Assembly: GCA_002720095.2 (NCBI GenBank) | Contig: PBGP02000003.1 | Span: 72,702-109,341, forward strand | Source: Methanobacteriota archaeon | GTDB lineage: Archaea > Thermoplasmatota > Poseidoniia > Poseidoniales > Poseidoniaceae | Length of the DNA: 36,640 bases | Reading direction: 5' to 3' | Part shown: positions 26,901 to 34,819 of the stretch, piece after piece | Position numbering within the stretch: the stretch's first letter is position 1 | Layout of the letters: each line of letters begins with the position of its first letter | Notes under the pieces: model-generated | Told to the model about the DNA's origin: nothing | The model's database searches: none | What the model saw: the letters and a program-made list of their open reading frames with translations, nothing else | Translations under genes and position numbers: made by a program

Positions 26901-27371
26901 CAAATAAACTTAATTATCGACGATGATGATCCAGAAAAACTACAATTTATTGAAGAGAAGGATAGCTTGATTGAGGAGAGAAATAGACTTGAGTGTCTTA
27001 AATCTACTTCCGATTGTAATTCCTATGAGGGTTCGGTAGAAGGTAGTTCTTTTGAGTTTGACATGATGACTATTGGACTAGCAGGGTTTATTACACTGCT
27101 AGTCGTCGTTTTATCACTCATGTTATTTGTTAGAGGAAGGGACACAGAACCGGATTGGAACTTTGATGCCCCTCAATACGATGTTTTAGCTAATTCATCA
27201 TACGGTGGAGCAGCTCAGATTTTCCAGAATACAATGCAGCATAATACTATGCATTCTCAAGTACACGTGCCTGCTGGACCGCCGATTCCACCAACTGGGA
27301 TTCCAGCAGGTTGGACAATGGATCAATGGAGACATTATGGGCAAAGCTACTTGGATGGCAAATTAAAATAA
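23925..27371 (+). CDS. surface protein with thioredoxin-like domain, Ig/cadherin-like repeats, coiled coil and TM anchor
   Basis: 1148 aa from ATG 23925. The frame is open to 23802, but the ATG has a TATA box and AAGGAGA in front and begins a clean signal peptide (MGTHRFLIIAICTIMLTS). Residues ~55-140 are a thioredoxin-fold domain with WCGPC (C69, C72) and a cis-Pro region GYPTTAF, as in Omp28-like extracellular thioredoxins. Beta-rich regions follow, including CARDB-like and dystroglycan/cadherin-like units (FDEGGDISFDLRPYLSDTD, NGVNDAPTF). A coiled coil lies at ~970-1025 (Glu/Leu/Ile heptads) and a membrane span at ~1045-1068. The cytoplasmic tail ends in IPAGWTMDQWRHYGQSYLDG (1127-1146), a short C-terminal motif. 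It may be a disulfide-active envelope protein. 26 bp separate it from lonB. Confidence 0.87.
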   Translation: MGTHRFLIIAICTIMLTSTTLIYLDEVNDGENQTPLIMKNYPQYSAANPPALPSHGGVVFAEYVGATWCGPCMSYSSPSLKQLAYDLPNDFTYVSFLNYNGQYPSDDSSIGRVNHIMANSNGYPTTAFADEDPPPAPASSQYYVSGGGGSDTDGDGYADNQFDSQFSNGGNMVNPQNYDIKVTQVTNGNNLDIEIEAEYLGTGTSQVYVYAAVTEKVCTVSYSDGSYPHYCWVAWLTTGGNTNGGGGFQMFNLVANTPQTASWTVPANTAGGGASNTVTVGALMSGPHTSWNDVYVAGNSDMGPMIDLEVSSLAVTNNDWNGDGFVIGDQFSVSTTVTNNGDEAYNSGGTLKIFHVKGPNQEDLIFSDSLQIFSSTGSTQSFQTTFDSSTVSSTVQSTSLRAEIVGLTADKNSGNNAKTSTHNLDYTPTANTPVILTSQEVERGNKISVEVNANSNDKVDDLSSMTPTLFVGPTGTNDMWSTDWIETGPSLRPDGNFYQFTLDAPNSAPAGDYDIKVMFTDERGHVSQDAIKSNAFELLNAKPVIEAYPIPTVKVSTSERISMINHISDAETSNENLIVTSESANFVAWHPDTFELEVLFDKIPINADGEIQSASLYITVDDGVETQSGTLLFNVIESGMPRWETLPSQGFDEGGDISFDLRPYLSDTDNNGNPSSVDLLDISLIDTTHEDMVSASVDGFVLSVSAIDDDVFGTVNINLRASDGLQKSDTTLVVNINGVNDAPTFDTSIFDNQFFIVGQEISFDLDGVITDVDNSDEEARLYSKITTQESGALTYRAALGELTIKFMNPGEHVIFIQTIDRNSDFNEYQVTVSAVSDLPLVIATDENEIGDVLVTVENLNAGGVPTFTFSLHSDIGLKDIRGSFQICSVELGVCYDRQEFTLENGEPSWSVQVKPAGKLHVDLDDELKLGLEGVDSNGINREMSKYHYWFVSDSPDNPTPSTNPESVEEDLTDEQINQKLEELEEELLILNAQINLIIDDDDPEKLQFIEEKDSLIEERNRLECLKSTSDCNSYEGSVEGSSFEFDMMTIGLAGFITLLVVVLSLMLFVRGRDTEPDWNFDAPQYDVLANSSYGGAAQIFQNTMQHNTMHSQVHVPAGPPIPPTGIPAGWTMDQWRHYGQSYLDGKLK

Positions 27372-27397
27372 AAATATAATTTTGTGGATGTGTGTTT

Positions 27398-29380
27398 ATG
27401 ACTGATGAAAACAAATCTCCTGAAAAATACGATGACAATGAGATTTTGTTAAATGACTCAGTAGAAGACTGGATACAGAAGGTTGAATTTGAAACAACTA
27501 AAGATGTACCTATTCCCGATAGAATGGTAGATCAAGTTATTGGTCAAGAAGATGCATCCATCGTAATTGCTAAAGCAGCTAAACAAAGAAGACACGTGAT
27601 AATGATCGGGGACCCTGGAACTGGGAAATCAATGCTGGCAAAGTCAATGGTAGAATTATTACCTGATGACGAGTTAGAAGACTTGTTGTGTTACCCTAAT
27701 GAGGATGACGAAAATGAACCCAGAGTAAGAACTACCCCAGCAGGCAGAGCCGACAGAATTGTTAAATCTCAAAAGCAACAGATTAAAATCCAGCAAGAAA
27801 AAACTAACAGGACATTACTAATTGCTGTAGTTCTTATTGGTTTTATATTAGCGATTGCAGCAATCCAGAGTGGGCAAATCATCACGTTAATTTTTGGTAT
27901 GTTGCTATTAGCATTCGGTTACATGTTCATTAGAAGCAGATTAACTTCGGGAAGCGAAGCCAGAATTCCAAAAATTCTAGTAAAACATCTACACGATGAC
28001 AAGCCTCCTTTTGTAGATGCTACGGCAACACTATCTGGCGCGCTACTAGGAGACGTTAGACATGATCCATTCCAATCAGGAGGTATGGAAACACCCGCCC
28101 ACGAGAGAGTGGAAGCAGGAGCAATCCACAAAGCACATGGAGGAATTTTATTTATTGACGAGATTAATCTTTTGAGGCTGGAAGAGCAACAAGCTTTACT
28201 GACTGCAATGCAAGAAAAGGCTTTCCCGATTAGCGGTAGATCTGAAAGGTCTAGCGGAGCATTGACTAAGTCTGAACCAGTACCCTGCGACTTTGTTTTA
28301 ATTGCTGCTGGTAATTTAGATGCGATACAAGGAATGCATCCTGCACTTAGAAGTAGAATCAGAGGATACGGTTACGAGGTCTTCGTGAATACTGAAATGC
28401 CAGACACCGCTCAAAACAGAAGAAGACTAATTCGGTTTATAGCTCAGGAAATTAATAGAGATGAATCAACTGCTAAGAGTATTCCACACTTTGACAAATC
28501 TGCCGTGACGTTAGTATTAAGAGAAGCTCAGAGGAGAGCTGGAAGAAGAGGAAAATTATCTCTTAGATTACGTGAGTTGGGTGGATTAGTACGTATCTCT
28601 GGGGACTTGGCTTTCGAAGAGGGAGCCGAGTTCACATCAGCAAAACACGTTTTAGCTGCTAGGAGAATTGCTAGGCCACTAGAGCAGCAAGTTGCTGACA
28701 GAATGATAGAAAAACGACAAGAATACTCAATGATTGTGAATAGTGGACATAGAGTTGGCAGAGTTAATGGATTAGCGGTTTTAGGAGCAAATTCGGGACT
28801 ATCAGATTTTAGTGGTATTATGTTACCTGTAGAGGCATTAGTAACACCAGCACAGAGTTCAGGTGGAAAAGTTTTTGCAACTGGAGGATTATCAGATTTA
28901 GCAAAAGAATCTGTCACGAATGTTTCTGCCGTAATTAAGAAATTAACTGGTAAAGATATTTCAGATTACGACATCCATATTCAATTTGTAGATACTCACG
29001 GAGTCGATGGAGACAGCGCTAGCATCACCATTGCAACTGCTATTATTAGTGCGCTTGAAGAAATTCCCATCGATCAGAATTTGGCAATGACAGGTAGTCT
29101 TTCTGTTAGGGGAGAAGTATTACCCATCGGTGGAGTAACAGCAAAAATAGAGGCAGCAGCAAAAAGCGGGATTCAGAGAATAATCATACCTCAATCAAAC
29201 CTCCAAGATGTCATGATTGACGATCAATGGAGAGATAAGGTTCAAGTGATTCCAGTTAGCACTCTTGATGAGGTAATGGAACTATCTTTGATTAAGAATG
29301 ACAAGAAGGGTAGCTTGGTAAAGAGGTTAGGAGATGTTGTGGATAAACTTACACAAGATCCTAAAACTTTACCATCTTGA
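27398..29380 (+). CDS. lonB: membrane-anchored ATP-dependent protease LonB
   Basis: 660 aa from ATG 27398, typical archaeal LonB. A GTG two codons upstream is also in frame. The AAA+ module has Walker A GDPGTGKS (71-78). Before Walker B it is interrupted by the LonB insertion with two membrane spans (about 139-157 and 160-178). Walker B ILFIDEIN lies at ~250-257, with sensor and arginine-finger regions around [12 protein letters not shown]. The C-terminal Ser-Lys protease domain has the catalytic Ser in DGDSASIT (S540) and Lys in [10 protein letters not shown] (K583). It degrades damaged or unfolded proteins at the cytoplasmic face of the membrane. Its stop overlaps a possible TTG start of the MFS gene, so the two may be co-transcribed. 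Confidence 0.97.
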   Translation: MTDENKSPEKYDDNEILLNDSVEDWIQKVEFETTKDVPIPDRMVDQVIGQEDASIVIAKAAKQRRHVIMIGDPGTGKSMLAKSMVELLPDDELEDLLCYPNEDDENEPRVRTTPAGRADRIVKSQKQQIKIQQEKTNRTLLIAVVLIGFILAIAAIQSGQIITLIFGMLLLAFGYMFIRSRLTSGSEARIPKILVKHLHDDKPPFVDATATLSGALLGDVRHDPFQSGGMETPAHERVEAGAIHKAHGGILFIDEINLLRLEEQQALLTAMQEKAFPISGRSERSSGALTKSEPVPCDFVLIAAGNLDAIQGMHPALRSRIRGYGYEVFVNTEMPDTAQNRRRLIRFIAQEINRDESTAKSIPHFDKSAVTLVLREAQRRAGRRGKLSLRLRELGGLVRISGDLAFEEGAEFTSAKHVLAARRIARPLEQQVADRMIEKRQEYSMIVNSGHRVGRVNGLAVLGANSGLSDFSGIMLPVEALVTPAQSSGGKVFATGGLSDLAKESVTNVSAVIKKLTGKDISDYDIHIQFVDTHGVDGDSASITIATAIISALEEIPIDQNLAMTGSLSVRGEVLPIGGVTAKIEAAAKSGIQRIIIPQSNLQDVMIDDQWRDKVQVIPVSTLDEVMELSLIKNDKKGSLVKRLGDVVDKLTQDPKTLPS

Positions 29381-29436
29381 TTTATTTTGATACCCGTTGT
29401 GATAATTTGAGGAGAGATTTTGGTAAAAAATCTCCG

Positions 29437-30750
29437 ATGATGATACTGTTTCTTGTCGTTCTAATTGATATGATTGGTTTTACATTAGTAATACCATTCC
29501 TTACTTATTTCATACAAGATCTCGCAGAATCTGGTGGAATTACTGACTTTGGTGTAAGGGATAGATGGGTTGGAATAACACTTGCAGCTTATACATTAGG
29601 ACAATTTTTGTTCACACCAATACTCGGAACTTTCTCAGATAAATTTGGTAGAAAACCAATTATAATTGCCGGCCTATTTTCAAATACGATTTTTCTGTTT
29701 TCATTTGGTCTTTCAGGAAGTTTATGGTTTGCTTTAATTGTCAGATTTTTAGCAGGCGCAGGTAATTCGAGTATTGCAGTTAGTAGAGCTTACATTGGAG
29801 ATATTAGTGAACCAGAACAGTTAGCAGGCAGAATGGGGTTAATTGGTGCAGCATTTGGATTAGGATTCATGATTGGTCCTTTTATTGGAGGGATTCTTAC
29901 AGATCCAGCTAATACAGTAGGAGGTTTTTTCGAGTCGGATTTTTGGAGAGCTTATCCTTATTTTTTACCATGTCTTTTTTCTAGTGTTTTATCCGCGATA
30001 TCATTATTTTTCGCAATATTTAGATTGCCAGAGAGTCTTCCTGTCGAAAAAAGAGATATAAACTTTGAATCACCTTTGGAAACTACTAAAAAAATTATTA
30101 GAAATTTAATTGACGTAAGAGACCTTAAACCAAGTATCAGGATGTTGATATTCGTAAATGCGATTTTCCTTCTCTCTTTTTCTATGATGCAAACTACCTT
30201 CATATTATTTACTGGAATGGAGATAACCAGTGGGGGATTAGGATATGATGCAAAGATGAATGGTTACTTGTTCGCTTATGTTGGTTTAGTTGGAGTAATT
30301 GTTCAGGGCGGACTAATTAGGATATTATCTAAGAAATTCACAAATGGAATTTTGATGTTATTAGGTTTAGTTTCTGCAGGGATTGGATTAACTTGGATAC
30401 CTTATTTGAATCCTACTCCATTGATAACTATTTTATTTGTACTGACACTTATTGCTTTAGGAAATGGATTATTTCAGCCAACTCAAAGTACTTTGTTGAC
30501 AATTGAAGCTAGAAAATATAAAGTTGATTTAGGCAGGGTTATGGGTTCACAAGAAGGTTTTGGAGCGCTTTCTAGAGTGATTGGTCCATTAGTTGCTGCA
30601 TTTGTATGGGAAGCAACTTTGGAAGGTAGCGATGGAATTTGGACATATCATACAGTGTTTCATTTATGTGGAGTATTGTCACTAATGGCAATATTACTAC
30701 AGTTAAGTTTTAAATTTTCAAAAAATAATATTACTGATAACCAAACTTAA
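29437..30750 (+). CDS. MFS transporter (DHA1/TetA-like exporter)
   Basis: 437 aa from ATG 29437. TTG codons at 29407 and 29377 are also in frame, and 29377 would overlap the lonB stop by 4 bp. About 12 membrane spans are visible in two halves. The first opens with ILFLVVLIDMIGFTLVIPFL. The MFS motif A loop is GTFSDKFGRKPIIIAG between TM2 and TM3, followed by the motif-B-like RFLAGAGNSSIAVSRAYIGDIS. The motif-C-like GAAFGLGFMIGPFIGG in TM5 is characteristic of drug:H+ antiporters. The second half keeps a weak motif-A echo (RILSKKFTNG). An efflux role is likely; the substrate cannot be told. Tail-to-tail 4-bp overlap with the A24 peptidase. Confidence 0.9.
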   Translation: MMILFLVVLIDMIGFTLVIPFLTYFIQDLAESGGITDFGVRDRWVGITLAAYTLGQFLFTPILGTFSDKFGRKPIIIAGLFSNTIFLFSFGLSGSLWFALIVRFLAGAGNSSIAVSRAYIGDISEPEQLAGRMGLIGAAFGLGFMIGPFIGGILTDPANTVGGFFESDFWRAYPYFLPCLFSSVLSAISLFFAIFRLPESLPVEKRDINFESPLETTKKIIRNLIDVRDLKPSIRMLIFVNAIFLLSFSMMQTTFILFTGMEITSGGLGYDAKMNGYLFAYVGLVGVIVQGGLIRILSKKFTNGILMLLGLVSAGIGLTWIPYLNPTPLITILFVLTLIALGNGLFQPTQSTLLTIEARKYKVDLGRVMGSQEGFGALSRVIGPLVAAFVWEATLEGSDGIWTYHTVFHLCGVLSLMAILLQLSFKFSKNNITDNQT

Positions 30751-31736
30751 GTCAGACCGAAAATATGTAAAATCCACCACATTGGATCACCAAAGAAGAG
30801 CATTAAAATCGTCCCTGGGAAAATATAACTAAGCAGTGGATATTTTTTGGTAACCCATGCATCTTCTACACCCATAAGTCTCAATTCTTCAATTTTAATC
30901 ATTAACTCCTTTTTAGATGGAGATTTTTTGGGGGGTTGTAATGATGAAACTATAGTAGGTTCTCCATCGGGTGAAATTACTACTTCATCTAATAGCCAGA
31001 CAAAATTATCAGTTATTTCGTCTAGAGGCATTCTTGTTGCGTGCCAAATCATAGTAATGTCATCGAAGGTTTTTACATTATTATCTGTGATATTATGAAT
31101 AATTAAAGAAATTGGTAACAAAAAGAATCCTAATCCTCCCCACACTAACAGAGCAAAGACTGGTGGCAAGAACACACTCCCATTTACAGGTATAAATGTA
31201 GCCCAACTAGGTATCAAAACTGCAACCAAGAGTAATGCTTTTGCATCTGCTCCGCCATGAAGTAATCTTAGTTTCCATGCCATCTTAATGAAAAACATGA
31301 TTGGTAAGACTGCTAATGTTTGTAACCAAATATATTCTTTTGTACCTTCTTGATAAGATAGAATTGATTGGAGATCTTCTAAAGGTACGTATTCAATAAA
31401 ACCCCAATAAATACCATACATTCCGATACCGTACCAAATTATTACTGCCCAATCAACCCAACTTCCTTTTTTTAAGTCTGAGAGCGTTGGAGTTCCAATC
31501 AAAGAAGTGCTGCCGTAAGCTAAGACTGCAGCCATTGTGCAATATGTAATCCAATCGTCTGAACGTATAGCAATTTCAAGAACCCAGAGCAATACTGCTG
31601 ATTTAACCCAAACCTTCCAATAACTGTTAGGAACTTTTCTTTGTTTATTATCTAAATGAGCCGCTCCGGCGAAACAACCTATCAAAATAGTCATTCGCGT
31701 CCAACCTAGAACCGCCAACGATGCACTGAGCCCCAT
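30747..31736 (-). CDS. A24-family prepilin/preflagellin peptidase
   Basis: 329 aa, a membrane aspartic protease. Both catalytic aspartates are visible in family context: D29 in GAAHLDNKQRKVPNSYW (D...K...VPN motif of the first cytoplasmic loop) and D164 in HGGADAKALLL (the GxGD-type motif in GGAD form, as in archaeal FlaK/PibD). About seven hydrophobic spans surround them. A ~100-residue cytoplasmic insertion (about 215-300) precedes a final span; this extra part is longer than in FlaK/PibD. It would remove class III signal peptides from archaellins or pilins. No pilin or archaellum gene lies in the window. ATG 31736, divergent from UPF0147. Confidence 0.88.
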   Translation of the reverse strand: MGLSASLAVLGWTRMTILIGCFAGAAHLDNKQRKVPNSYWKVWVKSAVLLWVLEIAIRSDDWITYCTMAAVLAYGSTSLIGTPTLSDLKKGSWVDWAVIIWYGIGMYGIYWGFIEYVPLEDLQSILSYQEGTKEYIWLQTLAVLPIMFFIKMAWKLRLLHGGADAKALLLVAVLIPSWATFIPVNGSVFLPPVFALLVWGGLGFFLLPISLIIHNITDNNVKTFDDITMIWHATRMPLDEITDNFVWLLDEVVISPDGEPTIVSSLQPPKKSPSKKELMIKIEELRLMGVEDAWVTKKYPLLSYIFPGTILMLFFGDPMWWILHIFGLT

Positions 31737-31813
31737 GGTACCGCATCCAGTAATTGACTTAAATGAAATACCTCATGGCCCTACGAAGGCAGCCATGTCA
31801 AGGGAGTGTTTTA

Positions 31814-32080
31814 ATGAGCGAAATAGAGACAAGACTACAACAGGTTGCAACAGTAATCACTCAGTTAGATGACCCTAAAGTTCCTAGGAATATCAGGAAA
31901 GGTGCTAGAGATTCGATTGAGTTATGGTTATTGAACTCAAGTAAACAATTGGATGTCAGAATCGCTATGACCCAGAGCAGATTAGAAGAATTATTTGCAG
32001 ATCCAAATATTCCACCAGAGTTTCAACCTCTGATAATGATGATTAATGCAGAACTTGAAAAAATGCTTCAGCAAATATAG
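31814..32080 (+). CDS. UPF0147 family protein
   Basis: 88 aa from ATG 31814 (MSEIETRLQQVATVITQ). The frame is open to 31763, but family members begin here and GGGAG lies a few bases upstream. It is an all-helical small protein conserved across archaea (COG1698/UPF0147). Recognised by DPKVPRNIRKGARDSI and the C-terminal AMTQSRLEELFADPNIPPE region. Function unknown. Its stop lies 4 bp from the L40e stop, tail to tail. A TATA-like cttaaatga lies near 31758. Confidence 0.9.
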   Translation: MSEIETRLQQVATVITQLDDPKVPRNIRKGARDSIELWLLNSSKQLDVRIAMTQSRLEELFADPNIPPEFQPLIMMINAELEKMLQQI

Positions 32081-32084
32081 TTAA

Positions 32085-32234
32085 TCAATTTCCTTTAGCT
32101 TCTTTATTTTTCAATCTAAGACCTTTATATCCGCACTTTCTACATTTAGTAGCATTTAAAGCGACCCTTGCATTACATTTCATACATATCCTAACATCAA
32201 GTAGTCTTGCTTCTGCTTCTGGAAATCTAGCCAT
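32085..32234 (-). CDS. rpl40e: 50S ribosomal protein L40e
   Basis: 49 aa, short enough to be missed by gene finders with a length cutoff. Translation of the minus strand starts [20 protein letters not shown] and ends [13 protein letters not shown]. It has the four zinc Cys of L40e (C17, C20, C31, C34: CMKC and CRKC) and a basic C-terminus. In archaea L40e is free, not fused to ubiquitin. Length and motif spacing match archaeal L40e. A good TATA box lies 26 bp upstream of the ATG at 32234, predicting a leaderless mRNA. Confidence 0.95.
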   Translation of the reverse strand: MARFPEAEARLLDVRICMKCNARVALNATKCRKCGYKGLRLKNKEAKGN

Positions 32235-32255
32235 GTATCTCCGACTAACTTCCTG

Positions 32256-32263
32256 TATATAAT
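32256..32263 (-). promoter_or_regulatory. TATA box of rpl40e
   Basis: tatataat on the plus strand (ATTATATA on the minus strand) is centred about 26 bp before the L40e ATG, a strong archaeal TATA match for a ribosomal protein gene. Confidence 0.55.
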
Positions 32264-32326
32264 GACATTTAATTACAATAATTCAATTAGTTAAATTCTT
32301 TTCAGACAAAATATAGGGTCGGAATT

Positions 32327-33067
32327 ATGCGGGTGATTAGGTTACCAGGGATTCATCATGATTCAAATTCTATTTTGATTTGTGATTCGAAAGAGGTAGC
32401 CGTTATTGATTGCGGAACCAGTTGGTATCAACTATTGATTGAGGAAAGGATTCGTGGTCAACTAAATTCAGATAGTAACATTTGTAAGATTTTTTTGACT
32501 TCAAGAAGATTTAATCATTGTGGAGCTTCATCATTCCTTTCATCAGTCTTCGATGCGGAAATTTTGATTCATGAATCAGCAGTAAATTCTCTATCAGGTG
32601 GAGATCATTTTTCGACATGGGCTTCAAGATTTAATTCTGACATGCCACATACTATTGCAAGCCCGATAGCCGACGAACAAAAATTCAAGATTGGTAATTT
32701 GTTTTTAGAGGCTATACATCTGCCTGGGCACTCAATTGATTCCATGGGCTATTATTTGGAGTCGCATGAGTTACTAGTTGCTGGATCTACAATTCCAGGT
32801 GAAAATATGATTTCCCGATGGGATTTACCTACTGGTTGTTTACCAGATTTAGCTGACAGTATTGAGGGATTAATTGATTTAGATTTAGAAATTCTAATCA
32901 CAGGATTTGGAGAGCAAATTAATGGGAAAAAAAGTATTGTAACATTACTAGAATCTCATAGAGATTTTCTTGATAAATGTATAGATATTGGAGATAGTGA
33001 TTTTTCGGAACTATATGTTAAGCCGAGTAAAACCGTGACATACTTGACACCCAAAATTATTAATTAG
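32327..33067 (+). CDS. metallo-beta-lactamase-fold protein with lost metal ligands
   Basis: 246 aa with the MBL-fold layout: N-terminal NSILICDSKEVAVIDCGTS, the strand before the metal loop (CKIFLTS), LEAIHLPGHSIDSMGYYL, ELLVAGSTIPG and EILITGFGEQ. The canonical T-H-x-H-x-D-H loop reads T-S-R-R-F-N-H (58-64), so two His and the Asp are gone and only H64 remains. H135 of LPGHS is kept. The bridging Asp (normally GD) is Ser154 and the last His (normally PGHGP) is Phe in TGFGE. Binding of two Zn or Fe is therefore unlikely; it looks like a pseudoenzyme or ligand-binding protein. Divergent from L40e; 4-bp tail overlap with the next gene. Confidence 0.85.
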   Translation: MRVIRLPGIHHDSNSILICDSKEVAVIDCGTSWYQLLIEERIRGQLNSDSNICKIFLTSRRFNHCGASSFLSSVFDAEILIHESAVNSLSGGDHFSTWASRFNSDMPHTIASPIADEQKFKIGNLFLEAIHLPGHSIDSMGYYLESHELLVAGSTIPGENMISRWDLPTGCLPDLADSIEGLIDLDLEILITGFGEQINGKKSIVTLLESHRDFLDKCIDIGDSDFSELYVKPSKTVTYLTPKIIN

Positions 33068-33342
33068 ACCCATTCTTTAGAATCCTTAGTCTCTTTTTTC
33101 AGAATCCTATAACATTTTTTACATAGTTTTACTCTTCCTTTAATCTCATCAAATTCACTCTTATTCCACACTTCAAGGACTTTATTTCTTCCTATACTCC
33201 GTCCTCCTAGGTGCTTATCAGCAAAGTTCTTACAATTTTTAATAGCACATTTAACTTCATTTTCCGGCACTATCACAGAATTTTTTTCATCATCATCATC
33301 TTTTGTTTTCTTAAATTTCCTTGCTCTAGACTTGAATCCCAT
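33064..33342 (-). CDS. small Cys4 putative zinc-binding protein
   Basis: 92 aa, family not recognised. It has a basic N-terminus, then a run of Asp (15-18), and four Cys arranged C32-x4-C37 and C74-x2-C77. That is suitable for a zinc knuckle or treble clef around the basic segment KHLGGRSIGRNKVLEVW. High Lys/Arg content suggests nucleic acid or ribosome binding. It lies 45 bp downstream of purA on the same strand, so may be co-transcribed with it. The frame is conserved in layout with no rival gene here, supporting it as real. Confidence 0.7.
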   Translation of the reverse strand: MGFKSRARKFKKTKDDDDEKNSVIVPENEVKCAIKNCKNFADKHLGGRSIGRNKVLEVWNKSEFDEIKGRVKLCKKCYRILKKETKDSKEWV

Positions 33343-33387
33343 GACTATGCGAAGAGGTATACCGTAAATAGTTAAACCTCAAATTAT

Positions 33388-34689
33388 CTAGTTGACGTGA
33401 ATTGTAGCATCCCTATCGGGGCCTACTCCCACACTATGTATTGGAATTTGTAACAACATCTCAATTTGGTTTAGATATTTTTGTGCATTAATTGGTAAAG
33501 CGCTTAATCCCAATTTTTCTTTGTTAGCTTTTTCAGCTAATTGAAGCCATTGTTTATCAGTTAATTCTGGAAAACCATCCATTTCAATATAAATGGGTTC
33601 TGCATTTTCGAGCTCGAAATTACTAGCAGGAAGATTGTGATATTCTATTCCATTAGCTCTATAACCTACACAAATCTTTAAACTTTCTAAACCTCCTAAA
33701 ACATCCAATTTTGTGATTGCTAATGATGTGAAACCGTTAATCCTGTGTGAATGTTTTAGAACTACAAGATCTAACCATCCACATCTTCTACGTCTACCAG
33801 TTGTAGTTCCAAATTCATGGCCCTTTTCGGTGAGGTAATCTCCCACATCATCCTTTAGTTCACATGGAAATGGACCATGACCAACTCTGGTGGTATATGC
33901 TTTGACAATACCAATTACATCATCGATATGACCTGGATGAATTCCTACTCCATGTGTGGCATTAGCTCTGCTAGTTACAGAGGACGTCACATAAGGATAG
34001 GTACCTTGATCGATGTCAAGTAAACACCCCTGAGCACCTTCTAATAACACTTTTTGATTCATTTTAATGGCATTATCTAACATTAAACCAGTGTTTGCAA
34101 TCGTATGGTTAAATCTATTATGAATCCATTTCAGATCAGCCGTCAAATCTTCTTCAGTTATGTTTTCATTGATGTTCAAAGAACGTAATGTTCGGTTGTA
34201 TGACAAACACATTTCGCTAATCCATTCGTTGTCATTTATGATATACTTTAAGTCAGCGAATCTAAGTCCAAATCTATTAATTTTATCTGAATAAGTTGGT
34301 CCAATTCCTCTTCCAGTAGTACCTATTTTTTTATCTATACCATCAACAAGCCTGTGGAACTTTAGGATTATATGTGCTCTGTCAGAGATGAAAAGTCTAT
34401 CTTTATCAGGTTCTTCTCCTGTTTCATTTTTCCATCTATTCAATTCTTCTTCGAGGACCCAAGGATCGATAACCATACCATCTCCTAAAATTAATTGACA
34501 TGATTTCCTAGTTATCCCACTTGGTAGTAGATGTAATTTAATCGTTCTATCTCCGATTACTACAGTGTGTCCAGCATTATTTCCTCCTTGAAATCTTGCG
34601 ACCCAATCAGATTTTTCTGCAAGAACATCCACTAATTTTCCTTTACCTTCATCGCCCCACTGAGCACCTAAAATTACTATTGTAGACAT
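33388..34689 (-). CDS. purA: adenylosuccinate synthetase
   Basis: 433 aa, full length. It joins IMP and aspartate with GTP in the first committed step to AMP. Motifs: N-terminal P-loop GAQWGDEGKGKLVD (Asp and His catalytic pair with NNAGHTV), GTTGRGIGPTYSDK, LLEGAQGCLLDIDQGTYPYVTSS, the TTGRRRRCGWLD loop, and TKLDVLGGLE (guanine recognition). ATG 34689 starts directly at MSTIVILGAQWGDEG. Divergent from tfb over 130 bp that must hold both promoters. Confidence 0.97.
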   Translation of the reverse strand: MSTIVILGAQWGDEGKGKLVDVLAEKSDWVARFQGGNNAGHTVVIGDRTIKLHLLPSGITRKSCQLILGDGMVIDPWVLEEELNRWKNETGEEPDKDRLFISDRAHIILKFHRLVDGIDKKIGTTGRGIGPTYSDKINRFGLRFADLKYIINDNEWISEMCLSYNRTLRSLNINENITEEDLTADLKWIHNRFNHTIANTGLMLDNAIKMNQKVLLEGAQGCLLDIDQGTYPYVTSSVTSRANATHGVGIHPGHIDDVIGIVKAYTTRVGHGPFPCELKDDVGDYLTEKGHEFGTTTGRRRRCGWLDLVVLKHSHRINGFTSLAITKLDVLGGLESLKICVGYRANGIEYHNLPASNFELENAEPIYIEMDGFPELTDKQWLQLAEKANKEKLGLSALPINAQKYLNQIEMLLQIPIHSVGVGPDRDATIHVN

Positions 34690-34762
34690 GTCAACATAAC
34701 TCCCACATATAACCGCTCGTTAAGCATACCGTTTATTTTTATTAAAACAATAATTACAAGAG

Positions 34763-34770
34763 TTTAAATA
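34763..34770 (+). promoter_or_regulatory. TATA box of tfb
   Basis: tttaaata with a purine-rich flank upstream (aag ag), about 55 bp before the ATG. It predicts a ~25-30 nt leader, and the leader carries aaggtgat (34808-34815), a Shine-Dalgarno-like sequence. The gene is thus leadered, unlike many neighbours. Confidence 0.5.
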
Positions 34771-34819
34771 TATCGGCAAACACTAGTTAACCCAAGGTTG
34801 TCTAGTACAAGGTGATATT

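Noticed and set aside
28528-28917. 129-aa minus-strand frame inside lonB
   Set aside because: It covers conserved AAA+/protease sequence on the other strand; a shadow.
32327-33067. Active glyoxalase II or beta-lactamase
   Set aside because: Most metal ligands of the MBL site are replaced.
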